From: JAWKWA01 sp041397765
GTDB taxonomy: Bacteria; Pseudomonadota; Alphaproteobacteria; Rhizobiales; Hyphomicrobiaceae
NCBI GenBank assembly: GCA_041397765.1
Contig: JAWKWA010000011.1
Location: 1-64,000, forward strand
Direction of reading: 5' to 3'
Length of the DNA: 64,000 bases
Positions within the stretch are counted from its first letter, which is position 1; every line of letters starts with the position of its first letter. Positions 25,761 through 34,355 of the stretch are shown here, in pieces. The notes beneath the pieces are model-generated. The model was given only the letters and a program-made list of their open reading frames with translations. It did no database searches and was not told where the DNA came from. A program made the position numbers and the translations under genes.

Positions 25761-26645
25761 TCAGGCCCTGATCACCATCCAGTCATAGAGCGGCTGCGGC
25801 AGGAACCGCCGTCCGAGCGCCGCCATATGCGTGGGGATCGTCACCTTGTAGCGCACCTTCGGGCGCGCGCTCTCGACCGCGTGCACCACCTTCGCCGCCA
25901 CCGCCTCCGGCGGCAGCTTGAAACCCCGCTTGCCGCCCGCCTGCATGGCCGCGAGGCGCCGCTCGTACTCGGCGCGGTGCGCCGAGCCCTCGATCGGCAC
26001 ATTGGACCGGAAGGCGGCGATCGCATGCTCGAGGAAGCGCGTATCGATCGGCCCCGGCTCGATGAGCGAGACCTTGATGCCGGGCGCGGTCAGCGACAAC
26101 TCGTAGCGCATCGCCTCGGTCAGGGCCTCGAGTGCGTGCTTCGACGCGTTGTAGGCACCCCGATAGGGCGGCGAGATGAAGCCGAGCACCGACGAGCACT
26201 GCACGATCCGGCCTTGCCCCGCCTTGCGCATCGCCGGCAGGATCCGCCGCGTCAACTCGTGCCAGGAGAACAGATTGGCCTCGAACTGCGCCCGCAGCAC
26301 CTCGCCGGTCAGATCCTCGACCGCGCCCGGCTGGCCATAGGCGGCATTGTTGAAGAGCGCGTCGAGCCGGCCCTCGCCGATCTCGAGCGCCCGCTCGGCG
26401 AGCGCGGCCACCGAGCGGCCGTCCATCAACTCGAGCGGCAGCGCGACGAGACCCTCTCGCTCCAGCCGGTCCAGATCGCCGGCCGTCCGCGCCGTCGCCA
26501 GCACCCGCCAGCCACGCCCCTTCAGCAGCCGCGCCGAGGCGAGCCCGATGCCCGACGAGCACCCGGTGACGAGGATGGTCCGTGGCCGTTGCCCGCCGCT
26601 CGTCGCAATCGCCGGGGTGCCACCGGCTGGCCGTTCGTCTTGCAT
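25761..26645 (-). CDS. SDR family oxidoreductase
   Basis: 294 aa classical SDR: VTGCSSGIGLASA, FNNAAYGQPG, serine region CSSVLGFISPP and catalytic Y-N-A-S-K. The C-terminal region (FKLPPEAVAAKVVHAVESARPKVRYKV) is typical of retinol/17-beta-hydroxysteroid dehydrogenase-like SDRs that act on hydrophobic substrates. An N-terminal lead of about 20 residues precedes the fold. It diverges from the dienelactone hydrolase gene across about 70 bp. Confidence 0.88.
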   Translation of the reverse strand: MQDERPAGGTPAIATSGGQRPRTILVTGCSSGIGLASARLLKGRGWRVLATARTAGDLDRLEREGLVALPLELMDGRSVAALAERALEIGEGRLDALFNNAAYGQPGAVEDLTGEVLRAQFEANLFSWHELTRRILPAMRKAGQGRIVQCSSVLGFISPPYRGAYNASKHALEALTEAMRYELSLTAPGIKVSLIEPGPIDTRFLEHAIAAFRSNVPIEGSAHRAEYERRLAAMQAGGKRGFKLPPEAVAAKVVHAVESARPKVRYKVTIPTHMAALGRRFLPQPLYDWMVIRA

Positions 26646-26718
26646 CGCGATGGCTCCTTCAGGGATAGTTCGAGCCGGCGGCCGGACGGGGCTGGCACAA
26701 GGGACCGGAGACGATCAG

Positions 26719-27585
26719 ATGCCGATTTCCCAGGAGATCATCAATCTCTACGACGCCTTTACCCACGGTCACCTGACCCGGCGCGCCTTCATGGAGCGCC
26801 TCGCGGTCCTTGCCGGCGGCACGGCCGCGGCGACCATGCTTCTCGCGAGCTTGAAGAACGACTATGCCCTCGCCGAGACCGTCGCCGCCGATGATCAGCG
26901 CCTGACGACCGGCGAGGAGAGCTTCAAGGGCCCCGACGGCGAGATGCGCGCCTACCTCGCCCGGCCGGCGGGCGAAGGCAAGCACCCGGCCGTGCTCGTC
27001 GTTCACGAAAATCGCGGTCTCAATCCGCATATCCGCGACGTCGCGCGGCGGATCGCACTCGAAGGCTTCCTCGCCGTCGCGCCCGACGTGCTCGCCCCCG
27101 ACGGCGGCACGCCCGCAAACGAGGACGAGGCCCGCGACATGATCGGCAAGCTCGACGGCGACGCTGCCGTGAAGCGGCTCGTCGCCGCCGCCGAATTCGC
27201 CAGATCGCACGCGGCGACGACCGGCAAGCTCGGCGTCGTCGGCTTCTGCTGGGGCGGCGGCATGGCCAACCGGCTCGCCGTCACCCTCGGCGACCGTCTG
27301 CAGGCGGCCATCGCCTATTACGGCCGTCAGCCAGCCGCAGCCGAGGTGCCCGGGATCAAGGCGGCGCTCATGCTCCACTATGCCGGCCTCGACGACCGCA
27401 TCAATGCCGGCATCGCCGACTACGAGACCGCCTTGAAGGCCGCCGGCGTCCGCTACGACCTGTTCATCTATGAAGGCGTCCAGCATGCCTTCAACAACGA
27501 CACCAACGCCGCCCGCTACGACAAGGCGGCTGCCGATCTCGCCTTCGGGCGGACCATCGACTTCCTGAAGCGCATGCTCGGCTGA
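26719..27585 (+). CDS. Dienelactone hydrolase family protein with Tat-like signal
   Basis: 288 aa alpha/beta hydrolase. The nucleophile is a cysteine (about residue 177) in GFCWGGG, with the aspartate in YAGLDDRIN and the histidine in VQHAFNND, the dienelactone hydrolase triad. Residues 20-45 read TRRAFMERLAV followed by a hydrophobic run, a twin-arginine export signal seen in a subgroup of these enzymes. Cytoplasmic relatives open the lactone in chloroaromatic breakdown; no such pathway genes are here, so the substrate is unknown. The ATG at 26719 keeps the whole signal. Confidence 0.88.
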   Translation: MPISQEIINLYDAFTHGHLTRRAFMERLAVLAGGTAAATMLLASLKNDYALAETVAADDQRLTTGEESFKGPDGEMRAYLARPAGEGKHPAVLVVHENRGLNPHIRDVARRIALEGFLAVAPDVLAPDGGTPANEDEARDMIGKLDGDAAVKRLVAAAEFARSHAATTGKLGVVGFCWGGGMANRLAVTLGDRLQAAIAYYGRQPAAAEVPGIKAALMLHYAGLDDRINAGIADYETALKAAGVRYDLFIYEGVQHAFNNDTNAARYDKAAADLAFGRTIDFLKRMLG

Positions 27586-27608
27586 GACCGATGGCCGGCA
27601 GCCGAAGG

Positions 27609-28286
27609 CTAACCGCCCGCGACCTCGCCGGCCGCCCCCTTGCCCCAGGCCTTCATGGTCGCCGTCGCCATCATGGCGGCGCGATAGCTCTCGGCCGTCC
27701 CGTCGTCGCCGAATTTCGCGAGGTCGACGGCGTAGCTCGTGAACCGCGAGACGACCGGCGCATACATCGCATCCGCGATCGAGGATCTGCCGAACAGGAA
27801 CGGCCCCGAAGCCGCCGGGCCCTGAAGCGCCCGGGCCGCCTTCCAGATCGCGACGATGCGCGTGATATCGGCGGCGACCTCGGGGGTGATGGTGGCCGCC
27901 AGCCCCCGGCCGGTGAAGTCCATGGGCAGCGCCCGCCGCAGCGCCGCAAAGCTCGAATGCATCTCCGCCGCGATCGACCGCGCCATCGCCCGGGCATGCC
28001 GATCGGCCGGCCACAGCCCCGTCTCCGGGAACCGCTCGTTCAGATGCTCGGCGATGGCGAGGCTGTCCCACACCGCGATGTCGCCCTCGATCAGGCACGG
28101 CACCTTGCCGGACGGCGTGTGCTCGAGAATCCGAGCCCGCGTGTCCGGCCGGTCGAGACGGATCAGCACTTCCTGGAATGGGATGCCGGCTTCCGTCAGC
28201 ACATGCCAGGGTCTGAGGCTCCAGGAGGACAGGTTCTTGTCGCCGATGACGAGGGTGAGGCCGGATCGGGCGGCGGTTCCGGGCAT
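27609..28286 (-). CDS. Glutathione S-transferase family protein
   Basis: 225 aa. Thioredoxin-like N-domain with LVIGDKNLSSWSLRPWHVL (candidate catalytic Ser), then the cis-proline SGKVPCLIEGD and the glutathione-binding DSLAIAEHLNERFP. The all-helical C-domain includes FGRSSIADAMYAPVVSRF, the N-capping box of the GST fold. Belongs to the GST branch found in many proteobacteria, related to maleylacetoacetate isomerase-like proteins; the substrate is unknown. It converges with the dienelactone hydrolase gene (23 bp gap) and diverges from the aminopeptidase. Confidence 0.88.
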   Translation of the reverse strand: MPGTAARSGLTLVIGDKNLSSWSLRPWHVLTEAGIPFQEVLIRLDRPDTRARILEHTPSGKVPCLIEGDIAVWDSLAIAEHLNERFPETGLWPADRHARAMARSIAAEMHSSFAALRRALPMDFTGRGLAATITPEVAADITRIVAIWKAARALQGPAASGPFLFGRSSIADAMYAPVVSRFTSYAVDLAKFGDDGTAESYRAAMMATATMKAWGKGAAGEVAGG

Positions 28287-28448
28287 GGCGCTGGTCCTTT
28301 CGGGGAGAAGGAGATCGGGGCGATGGGAGACGATGCGGAGCGGCGATTGAGTTCAGGCCGACCAACTGCCAATAATCCGTCCGTCCCGCAAGCCTTCCCC
28401 TCGCCGCGTCGATACGGTGAGAGGGGCCGCCCCAACGAGAGAGATCGA

Positions 28449-29870
28449 ATGGCCAAGAGCAAGACGAGCGACAACGCCGCCCCCGAGGGCGCGATCCTTC
28501 TCGACGGGAATGCGGCAAGGGCGGCTGTGCCCGTCCACGCGGTGGCGAAATCGGCGCTCGGCGCCTTCCTCGACGGTCTTGCTCCGGCCTCGCGCGCCTG
28601 GCTCACCCGCGTCGGCTTCGAGGCCGGTCGCGGCAGTCATGCGCTGGTGCCCGGCGATGCCGGCGAGCTCGCCATGGTGGCGCTCGGCCTCGGCGATGCC
28701 TTGGGCAGCGAGGCCGCCTTCGAGATCGGCGGCCTGTCGTCCCAGCTTCCCGAAGGCGACTATCGGCTTGCCTCCGGCGTCGACAGCCCCGAGCTCGCCG
28801 CCATTGCCTGGGCCATGGGCTCCTACACCTTCGACCGCTACAGATCCGCCAAGGCGCGAAAGCCGCGTCGTCTCGTTCTGCCCGACGTCGCCGACCGGAA
28901 GCGGGTCTCCGGCATCGCCGGTGCCGTCGCCTTCGGGCGCGACCTCATCAACACGCCGGCGAGCGACATGGGACCGGACGAGCTCGAGGCCGCCGCCCGC
29001 GACCTCGCCCGGCACTGCAAGGCCGAGGCGAGCTCCATCGTCGGCGATGCCCTCCTCGCCGAGAACTACCCGATGATCCACGCCGTCGGCCGCGCCAGCG
29101 TGCGCGCACCCCGCCTCGTCGAGCTTCGCTGGGGCCGCACGAAGGCCCCGCGCGTCACGCTGGTCGGCAAGGGCATCTGCTTCGATTCGGGCGGCCTCAA
29201 CGTCAAGACCGGCGACGGCATGACGCTGATGAAGAAGGACATGGGCGGCGCCGCCACCGCTCTGGCGCTCGGCCGGATGATCATGGAGGCGGGGCTCGAT
29301 GTGAATCTGCGCATCCTGCTCGCCGTCGCCGAGAACGCCATCTCCGGCAACGCCTTCCGCCCCGGCGACGTCCTGAAGAGCCGCAACGGCATGACCGTCG
29401 AGATCGGCAACACCGATGCCGAGGGACGCCTCGTTCTTGCCGACGCCCTTGCTGCCGCCTGCGAGGAGAAGCCCGCCACGCTGCTCTCCTTCGCGACGCT
29501 GACCGGCGCCGCCCGCGTCGCCCTCGGGCCCGACCTGCCGCCACTCTATTGCGACGACGATGACTTCGCGGCGGCTGCCATGGCGGCGGGACGGCGTGTC
29601 GAGGACCCGCTCTGGCGCATGCCGCTCTGGGCGCCCTACGACAGGATGCTGTCGAGCCCTGTTGCCGACGTCAACCACGTCACCGGCACCGCCTTCGCCG
29701 GATCGGTCACCGCCGCGCTGTTCCTGAAGCGCTTCGTCAGGGATGCCGGCTGCTTCGCCCATTTCGACATCTACGGCTGGGTGCCGAAGGCCAAGCCCGG
29801 CAAGCCGCAGGGTGGCGAGCCGCAGGGCGCACGCGCCATGCTCGAGCTTCTCTCTGAGCGCTACGGCTGA
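28449..29870 (+). CDS. Leucyl aminopeptidase family protein (M17)
   Basis: 473 aa. The two-zinc site is complete: LVGKGICFDSGGLNVKTG with metal and catalytic lysine residues, MKKDMGGAA, and the M17 signature EIGNTDAEGRLVLADAL. AYDRMLSSPVADVNHVTG-type residues follow. The N-terminal half is poorly conserved, as usual. Removes N-terminal amino acids from peptides in the cytosol. The ATG at 28449 (MAKSKTSDNA) is used. It is followed after 11 bp by an NlpC/P60 peptidase gene, a pairing common in Hyphomicrobiales; a role in recycling cell-wall peptides is possible. Confidence 0.92.
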   Translation: MAKSKTSDNAAPEGAILLDGNAARAAVPVHAVAKSALGAFLDGLAPASRAWLTRVGFEAGRGSHALVPGDAGELAMVALGLGDALGSEAAFEIGGLSSQLPEGDYRLASGVDSPELAAIAWAMGSYTFDRYRSAKARKPRRLVLPDVADRKRVSGIAGAVAFGRDLINTPASDMGPDELEAAARDLARHCKAEASSIVGDALLAENYPMIHAVGRASVRAPRLVELRWGRTKAPRVTLVGKGICFDSGGLNVKTGDGMTLMKKDMGGAATALALGRMIMEAGLDVNLRILLAVAENAISGNAFRPGDVLKSRNGMTVEIGNTDAEGRLVLADALAAACEEKPATLLSFATLTGAARVALGPDLPPLYCDDDDFAAAAMAAGRRVEDPLWRMPLWAPYDRMLSSPVADVNHVTGTAFAGSVTAALFLKRFVRDAGCFAHFDIYGWVPKAKPGKPQGGEPQGARAMLELLSERYG

Positions 29871-29881
29871 AGGGGCCGCTG

Positions 29882-30760
29882 ATGCCGACCATGCCCGATC
29901 GACGCCTGAACGCCTGGCGTGCCGATCTTGCCGACGAGCAGCTCAAGGACCTCGTCGCCGCGCCGCGCTATGTCGCCGGCGTCCCCCGGCAGATCGTGGC
30001 CGCGGCTGCACCGCTGCGTCGTGCGCCCCGGCCCGACGCCGCGCTCGACACCGAGGCGCTCTGCGGCGAGCGCGTCGATGTGTTCGACGAGGCCGAGGGC
30101 TGGGTGTTCGGCCAGCTCGAGACCGACGGCTATGTCGGCTATCTGCCGGCCGAGGCGCTCGGGTCCGTCGGGCCTCCGCCGACCCATCGCGTTTCGGCCT
30201 TGCGCACCTTCGTCTTTCCCGCAGCCGATCTGAAGCAGCCGCCGACCGCCTGCCTCAGTCTCGGCGCCACGCTCGCAGCCACCCGCCACGACGACCGCTA
30301 CATGCTGCTGGCCGATGGCGGTTTCGTGCGCTCCGTTCACCTCGCGCCCGTCGCCAGCTTCGAGGTCGATTTCGTCGCCGTCGCCGAGCGCTTCCTCGGC
30401 ACGCCCTATCTGTGGGGCGGCAAGACCAGCATCGGCCTCGACTGCTCGGGTCTGGTCCAGGTCTCGATGGCCGCCGCCGGACGAAATGTGCTGCGCGACA
30501 GCGACATGCAGGAAGCGACGATCGGCGAAGCGCTCGGACCCGATGCGGCCGATGCGCAAGGAGGTCTTCGCCGCGGCGACATCCTCTGCTGGCCGGGCCA
30601 TGTCGGCATCATGGTCGACGCCACGCGCCTGCTTCACGCCAACGCCTTCCACAACGAGACGGTGATCGAGCCGGTCGCCGAGGCGATCTCGCGCATCGCA
30701 GCAGCGGGTAGCCCGCTACGCCGGATCAGGCGGCCATCGACGGGCCGGTCGATGGCGTGA
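29882..30760 (+). CDS. C40 family (NlpC/P60) peptidase with SH3-like domains
   Basis: 292 aa. The N-terminal half has two SH3-like regions (residues about 40-95 and 105-155). The C-terminal NlpC/P60 domain has YLWGGKTSIGLDCSGLVQ with the catalytic Cys188, GHVGIMVD with His240, and HANAFH with a third polar residue near 252. It cleaves D-Glu to diamino acid bonds in peptidoglycan peptides. No signal peptide is visible, so it may process imported muropeptides in the cytosol together with the M17 enzyme 11 bp upstream. A terminator lies about 100 bp after the stop. Confidence 0.91.
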   Translation: MPTMPDRRLNAWRADLADEQLKDLVAAPRYVAGVPRQIVAAAAPLRRAPRPDAALDTEALCGERVDVFDEAEGWVFGQLETDGYVGYLPAEALGSVGPPPTHRVSALRTFVFPAADLKQPPTACLSLGATLAATRHDDRYMLLADGGFVRSVHLAPVASFEVDFVAVAERFLGTPYLWGGKTSIGLDCSGLVQVSMAAAGRNVLRDSDMQEATIGEALGPDAADAQGGLRRGDILCWPGHVGIMVDATRLLHANAFHNETVIEPVAEAISRIAAAGSPLRRIRRPSTGRSMA

Positions 30761-30856
30761 GCCTCGAGCTTCGCGGCGCCCGCGATCAGGTCGCCGGCCA
30801 CTCACATTGGTGCCATCGGACCTCCCCGCACGAGCACGAAGCCGCGCGGAAACGAC

Positions 30857-30887
30857 AAGGCCCGGCGACACACGGCCGCCGGGCCTT
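30857..30887 (+). terminator. Rho-independent terminator after the C40 peptidase gene
   Basis: Arms aaggcccggcg (30857-30867) and cgccgggcctt (30877-30887) form an 11-bp stem with a 9-base loop, followed by tt. It lies between two converging genes and could act in both directions. Confidence 0.75.
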
Positions 30888-30968
30888 TCATCCTTCCACT
30901 GTCCGCCGCGCCGCCGCCCTCGCCCTATCGAACGGGCGCGAACGGATGGAGGGCGCAGCTTCGACCGT

Positions 30969-32483
30969 TCAGGCCGCTTCCTGGCCCGAATCCGTCGCTG
31001 CCGCTGCCGGCTCGGCCTCCTCGGCGGCCTTGCGACCGCGCGCGCTCTTCGCCAGCACTTCGACGATCTTCTGCACCGCCCCGCGCTCGTCCAGATTCTC
31101 GACTGCCGCGATCTCGCGTGACATCCGGTCGAGCGCCGCCTCGAAGAGCTGGCGCTCCGAATAGGACTGCTCCGGCTGCGTCTCGGCGCGATAGAGGTCG
31201 CGCACCACCTCGGCGATCGACACGAGGTCGCCCGAGTTGATCTTCGCCTCGTACTCCTGCGCCCGCCGGCTCCACATCGTCCGCTTGATGCGGGCGCGGC
31301 CCTTCAGCGTATCCATCGCCCGCTTGACGACCGGCTCCTCGGCAAGCTTGCGCATGCCGCCGGACGCGATCTTCGTGGTCGGCACCTTCAGCGTCATCTT
31401 CTCCTGGTCGAAGGTGATGACGAACAGTTCGAGCGTCAGCCCGGCCACATGCTGCTCCTCGATGCCGACGATGCGGCCGACGCCGTGGGAGGGATAGACC
31501 ACATACTCATTGGTGCGGAAACCGTGGCGCTGCAGCGTCTTCTTGCTCGCATCGCCCTTGGGCTCCTGCATCTTTGCGGGAGCTGCCGCGGTCTTGGCGG
31601 CGGATGCGGCGGCACCGGCCGCAGCCGCCCGCTTCCCCCCACCGTCGATGGGCGCGGCGACCCCGGCCTTGACCATTTCGGGCTTCACGGTCTTGCCGGC
31701 CGTGGTCCCGTGCGAGCCCGCAACCGGCTGCACCGCCTTCGGCGCCTCGTCACGAACCTCGGCGGCCGGCTTCGCCGCAGCGGGCTTGGCGGCGGCAGGG
31801 GCGTTGGCGAGCGGTGCCTTCAGCTTCGGCTCGGCGACCGTCTTGGCCACCGCCCGCGGCCGGGCATCTCCCGCGACCTCCTTGTCGCCGGCCGCGCCCG
31901 TCGCCTTGTGGGCGGACGCCTTCGGCGCTGCTGCCTTGCTGGCGGGCTTCGTCGTCTCCACCGGCTTTGCGCTCGCCGCGCCAGCCGTCTTCGCTCCTGC
32001 GATCTTGCCGGTCTGCTTTGCCGTCACGGGTGCCTTCTTGTCCTTGTTGATCACGGGGACGTCCTTCACCGCTGCCTTCGTCTTCGCCGTCTTGCTCGCG
32101 GCCGCGCCGGCATTCGCGACGGCGCTCGCGGTCTTCCCGGTCGAAGAGCTGGACGACGCGGCGGGGGCCTTGCCCGAGGCAGCCTTTGCCGCTGCCGGCT
32201 TCGAGCTCGCCGTCTTCTCGCGCGGCGCCTTCTCGGCCACCTTTGCGCTCGTCGCCTTCCCGGCCGTCGCCTCGCCGGCTTTCTTGTTGTCGGCCTTCAA
32301 CTTGTCGGCCTTTGCCTTGCCGACGTCGCGGGTAACCGCAGCCTCGCCCTCGTGCCGCGCCTTCAGCGCCGATTTGCTGGTCTCCGCGCCTTTCGCGGGC
32401 TTGCTCGCCGCATCCTTCCCCGGTTTCCGGGGGGGCAGTTCCTTGGCCTTCGCCGCAAGCTTTGCACGGTCCTTCGCAGCCAT
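30969..32483 (-). CDS. CarD/CdnL family transcription regulator with a long Ala/Lys-rich N-terminal tail
   Basis: 504 aa. Residues about 317-504 are a normal CarD protein: FRTNEYVVYPSHGVGRIVGIEE (RNA polymerase-binding Tudor-like domain), then a helical domain with IKRTMWSRRAQEYEAKINSGD. CarD binds the RNA polymerase beta subunit and stabilises open promoters, mainly at rRNA genes. Residues 1-316 are low-complexity repeats of Ala, Lys, Pro and Thr (KPAAAKAASGKAPAA), like eukaryotic histone H1 tails or the PhaF and AlgP proteins of pseudomonads. Usual CarD proteins of this order are about 170-200 aa. ATG 32483 is preferred; a GTG four codons upstream is possible. Confidence 0.88.
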   Translation of the reverse strand: MAAKDRAKLAAKAKELPPRKPGKDAASKPAKGAETSKSALKARHEGEAAVTRDVGKAKADKLKADNKKAGEATAGKATSAKVAEKAPREKTASSKPAAAKAASGKAPAASSSSSTGKTASAVANAGAAASKTAKTKAAVKDVPVINKDKKAPVTAKQTGKIAGAKTAGAASAKPVETTKPASKAAAPKASAHKATGAAGDKEVAGDARPRAVAKTVAEPKLKAPLANAPAAAKPAAAKPAAEVRDEAPKAVQPVAGSHGTTAGKTVKPEMVKAGVAAPIDGGGKRAAAAGAAASAAKTAAAPAKMQEPKGDASKKTLQRHGFRTNEYVVYPSHGVGRIVGIEEQHVAGLTLELFVITFDQEKMTLKVPTTKIASGGMRKLAEEPVVKRAMDTLKGRARIKRTMWSRRAQEYEAKINSGDLVSIAEVVRDLYRAETQPEQSYSERQLFEAALDRMSREIAAVENLDERGAVQKIVEVLAKSARGRKAAEEAEPAAAATDSGQEAA

Positions 32484-33185
32484 ACTCGCTCTCACTCTTT
32501 GCGTTCGTCACCGATACGTCCCGGCGGGGGGAGCCGGGCCGCATCAATCCTCCCCCGACAACCGAACAGGCGCCGGGCACACACTTACATTCCGGCGGAA
32601 GCAAGCCTACGCCGGCGTCTTACTTTCATTTCGGGTGGAGCCGTCGTCGCCACTGAGCGAAGGAGGTCCGACCATATCGGAGCCCGGCCTCGCCACGTCG
32701 ATCAGCCTGCCCGGCCGGACGATTCCGGCGAACAGAACCTCTTCAGGATCGACAGATCGCGGTTGCCCCTGCCGGCAGACCGCCTAACGACGCATGCTAC
32801 AGCTGACGCCACTCCAATACCGACCATAGCACAAATAATCGCCGCGTTGAAGCGCGTCGTTCAGAAGGGAGAAAAAACAGGGCAACAACCGGGGTTCCGC
32901 CCGCCCGCGGCGGGCGTCGGTCGGGATCGGTGGGGCCGTGCCGCCGCAGCCGGATTCCGGCAACGCACGGCTCGCGACCCGCAATATTCGCTGGAGGGAG
33001 CTTGGAGTGGCGACCGCTCGAGCGAACTCCGGTCGGCGACCGAAGTGGTATGCGCACCTTAACGTCCTTCGCCGGCTTGGCAAGGAGAGATCGCCGGCCT
33101 TGCTCCGCCCTGTGCGCAATGGCCGGCGCGACCGGTATTGTGGTCCTGGCGCGCCTTGGACGACAGAGCGGCGCTCAGGGACGGC
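32484..33185. other. Long intergenic region (702 bp) upstream of carD
   Basis: No reading frame has the codon bias of a real gene. It lies between fdxA (ends 33186) and carD (starts 32483), both on the minus strand, so the carD promoter must be in it. The stretch around 32815-32880 is AT-richer (catagcacaaataatcgcc, gaaaaaacagg). It could hide a small RNA, but I see no hairpin plus T-run to support one. Confidence 0.4.
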
Positions 33186-33524
33186 TCAATCCCCCTCGCC
33201 GGGCTCGGCGGAGAAGAACTTTTCGAACTTGCCCGCCATGCCCTCATAGGCCTTGGCGTCGGCGGGCGCTTCCTTCTTGGAGGTGATGTTCGGCCACTCG
33301 CCTGAATAGGTCCGGTTGATCTCCAGCCATTTCTCCAGGCCCGGCTCGGTATCGGGCTTGATGGCGTCGACCGGGCATTCCGGCTCGCACACCCCGCAAT
33401 CGATGCATTCGTCGGGATGGATCACCAGCATGTTGGCGCCCTCATAGAAGCAATCGACCGGGCACACCTCGACACAATCCGTATACTTACATTTGATGCA
33501 GTTGTCGTTGACGATGTAGGTCAT
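33186..33524 (-). CDS. fdxA: 7Fe ferredoxin
   Basis: 112 aa. Begins MTYIVNDNCIKCKYTDCVEVCPVDCFYEG, giving the 3Fe-4S and part of the 4Fe-4S ligands, then DECIDCGVCEPECPVDAI for the 4Fe-4S cluster. The C-terminal 45 residues (WLEINRTYSGEWPNITSKK) are typical of FdxA of the Azotobacter FdI type. Low-potential electron carrier. The ATG at 33524 opens the conserved N-terminus. It lies in the conserved block carD-fdxA-S4-helicase. Confidence 0.95.
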   Translation of the reverse strand: MTYIVNDNCIKCKYTDCVEVCPVDCFYEGANMLVIHPDECIDCGVCEPECPVDAIKPDTEPGLEKWLEINRTYSGEWPNITSKKEAPADAKAYEGMAGKFEKFFSAEPGEGD

Positions 33525-33778
33525 GCGGGTCTCCGTCGGGCGGCTCCGGCGCGAGCATCTAGGCATGGCTCGCCGACTCGGGGCGCGGATACGCCAAATC
33601 GCGTTTTCCCTAACCGAGAAGCCTGGTGAGGGCAAGCAGCGGCCCGGCGACCGGAGGCAAACCCGCCAGCGGCAGATTCCCGCGCCCCCGCACCTCTGCG
33701 GCCGACTGCTCGCAGACGGAGCCGAACCCTACCCACACCCGACTGGTCCCGTGCGGGACAGGCTTCCGACAGATGATC

Positions 33779-34246
33779 TCAGTCGCGCTCGCCCGGTCGC
33801 TTCAGCCGGTCGATGACGCGGCGGTCGCGCTTCGTCGGCCGCCCCTGTCCCGGCATTCGCGCCGCCGCGGGGCTCGGTGCCTGCCCGCTCATGCCGGCCG
33901 CTCCGTCCTCGCGCGAGGCCGGCGGCGTCCGGTCGACATAAAGCGCCTGGGCTTCGGGAGCCGGCCCCCTGCGCCGGCCGATACCGACGATCTCGAGCAC
34001 ACGGATGCTGCGGTGCACGCTGATCGTCAGCACGTCGCCGGGCTTGACCGGCTGGCTCGGCTTATCGGTGCGCTCGCGATTGACCCGCACCCGCCCATCG
34101 GCGACGAGCTTGGCCGCCAGCGTCCGTGTCTTCACCACCCGCGCGAACCACAGCCATTTGTCGAGCCGCTGTGGACCGCCGGGCTCCTCGCCATCGTTCC
34201 GCCCGTCATCGTCGGGCTCGTCGCGATCGGACCTGCCGCCTGCCAT
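33779..34246 (-). CDS. S4 domain RNA-binding protein (HslR-like)
   Basis: 155 aa. An S4 RNA-binding domain of about 60 residues starts QRLDKWLWFARVVKTRTLAAKLVADGRVRVNR and continues to PGDVLTISV, the layout of Hsp15 (HslR), which binds free 50S subunits carrying nascent chains. It is preceded by an acidic lead (RDEPDDDGRNDGEEPGG) and followed by a basic tail (RPTKRDRRVIDRLKRPGERD). ATG 34246 has AAGGA about 6 bases upstream. It lies 109 bp downstream of the helicase gene on the same strand. Confidence 0.88.
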   Translation of the reverse strand: MAGGRSDRDEPDDDGRNDGEEPGGPQRLDKWLWFARVVKTRTLAAKLVADGRVRVNRERTDKPSQPVKPGDVLTISVHRSIRVLEIVGIGRRRGPAPEAQALYVDRTPPASREDGAAGMSGQAPSPAAARMPGQGRPTKRDRRVIDRLKRPGERD

Positions 34247-34355
34247 CGCCGTTCCTTGCGGGCCGCCTTCGCCCTGCCGGCTCGGGCCCAGATCGCGGGT
34301 CCAGATCGCGGGCCCACTGCACGAGCCCGCGAGCCGCGCCGGTCGGGCCATCGGG

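Noticed and set aside
31510..32787. Hydrophobic 425-codon frame on the plus strand resembling a membrane protein
   Set aside because: It is the complement of the Ala/Lys-rich CarD tail, which gives Phe/Leu/Ala-rich nonsense.
32784..33119. Possible 111-aa protein on the minus strand
   Set aside because: Poor codon bias, no ribosome site, and a Ser/Arg/Pro composition typical of random GC-rich frames.
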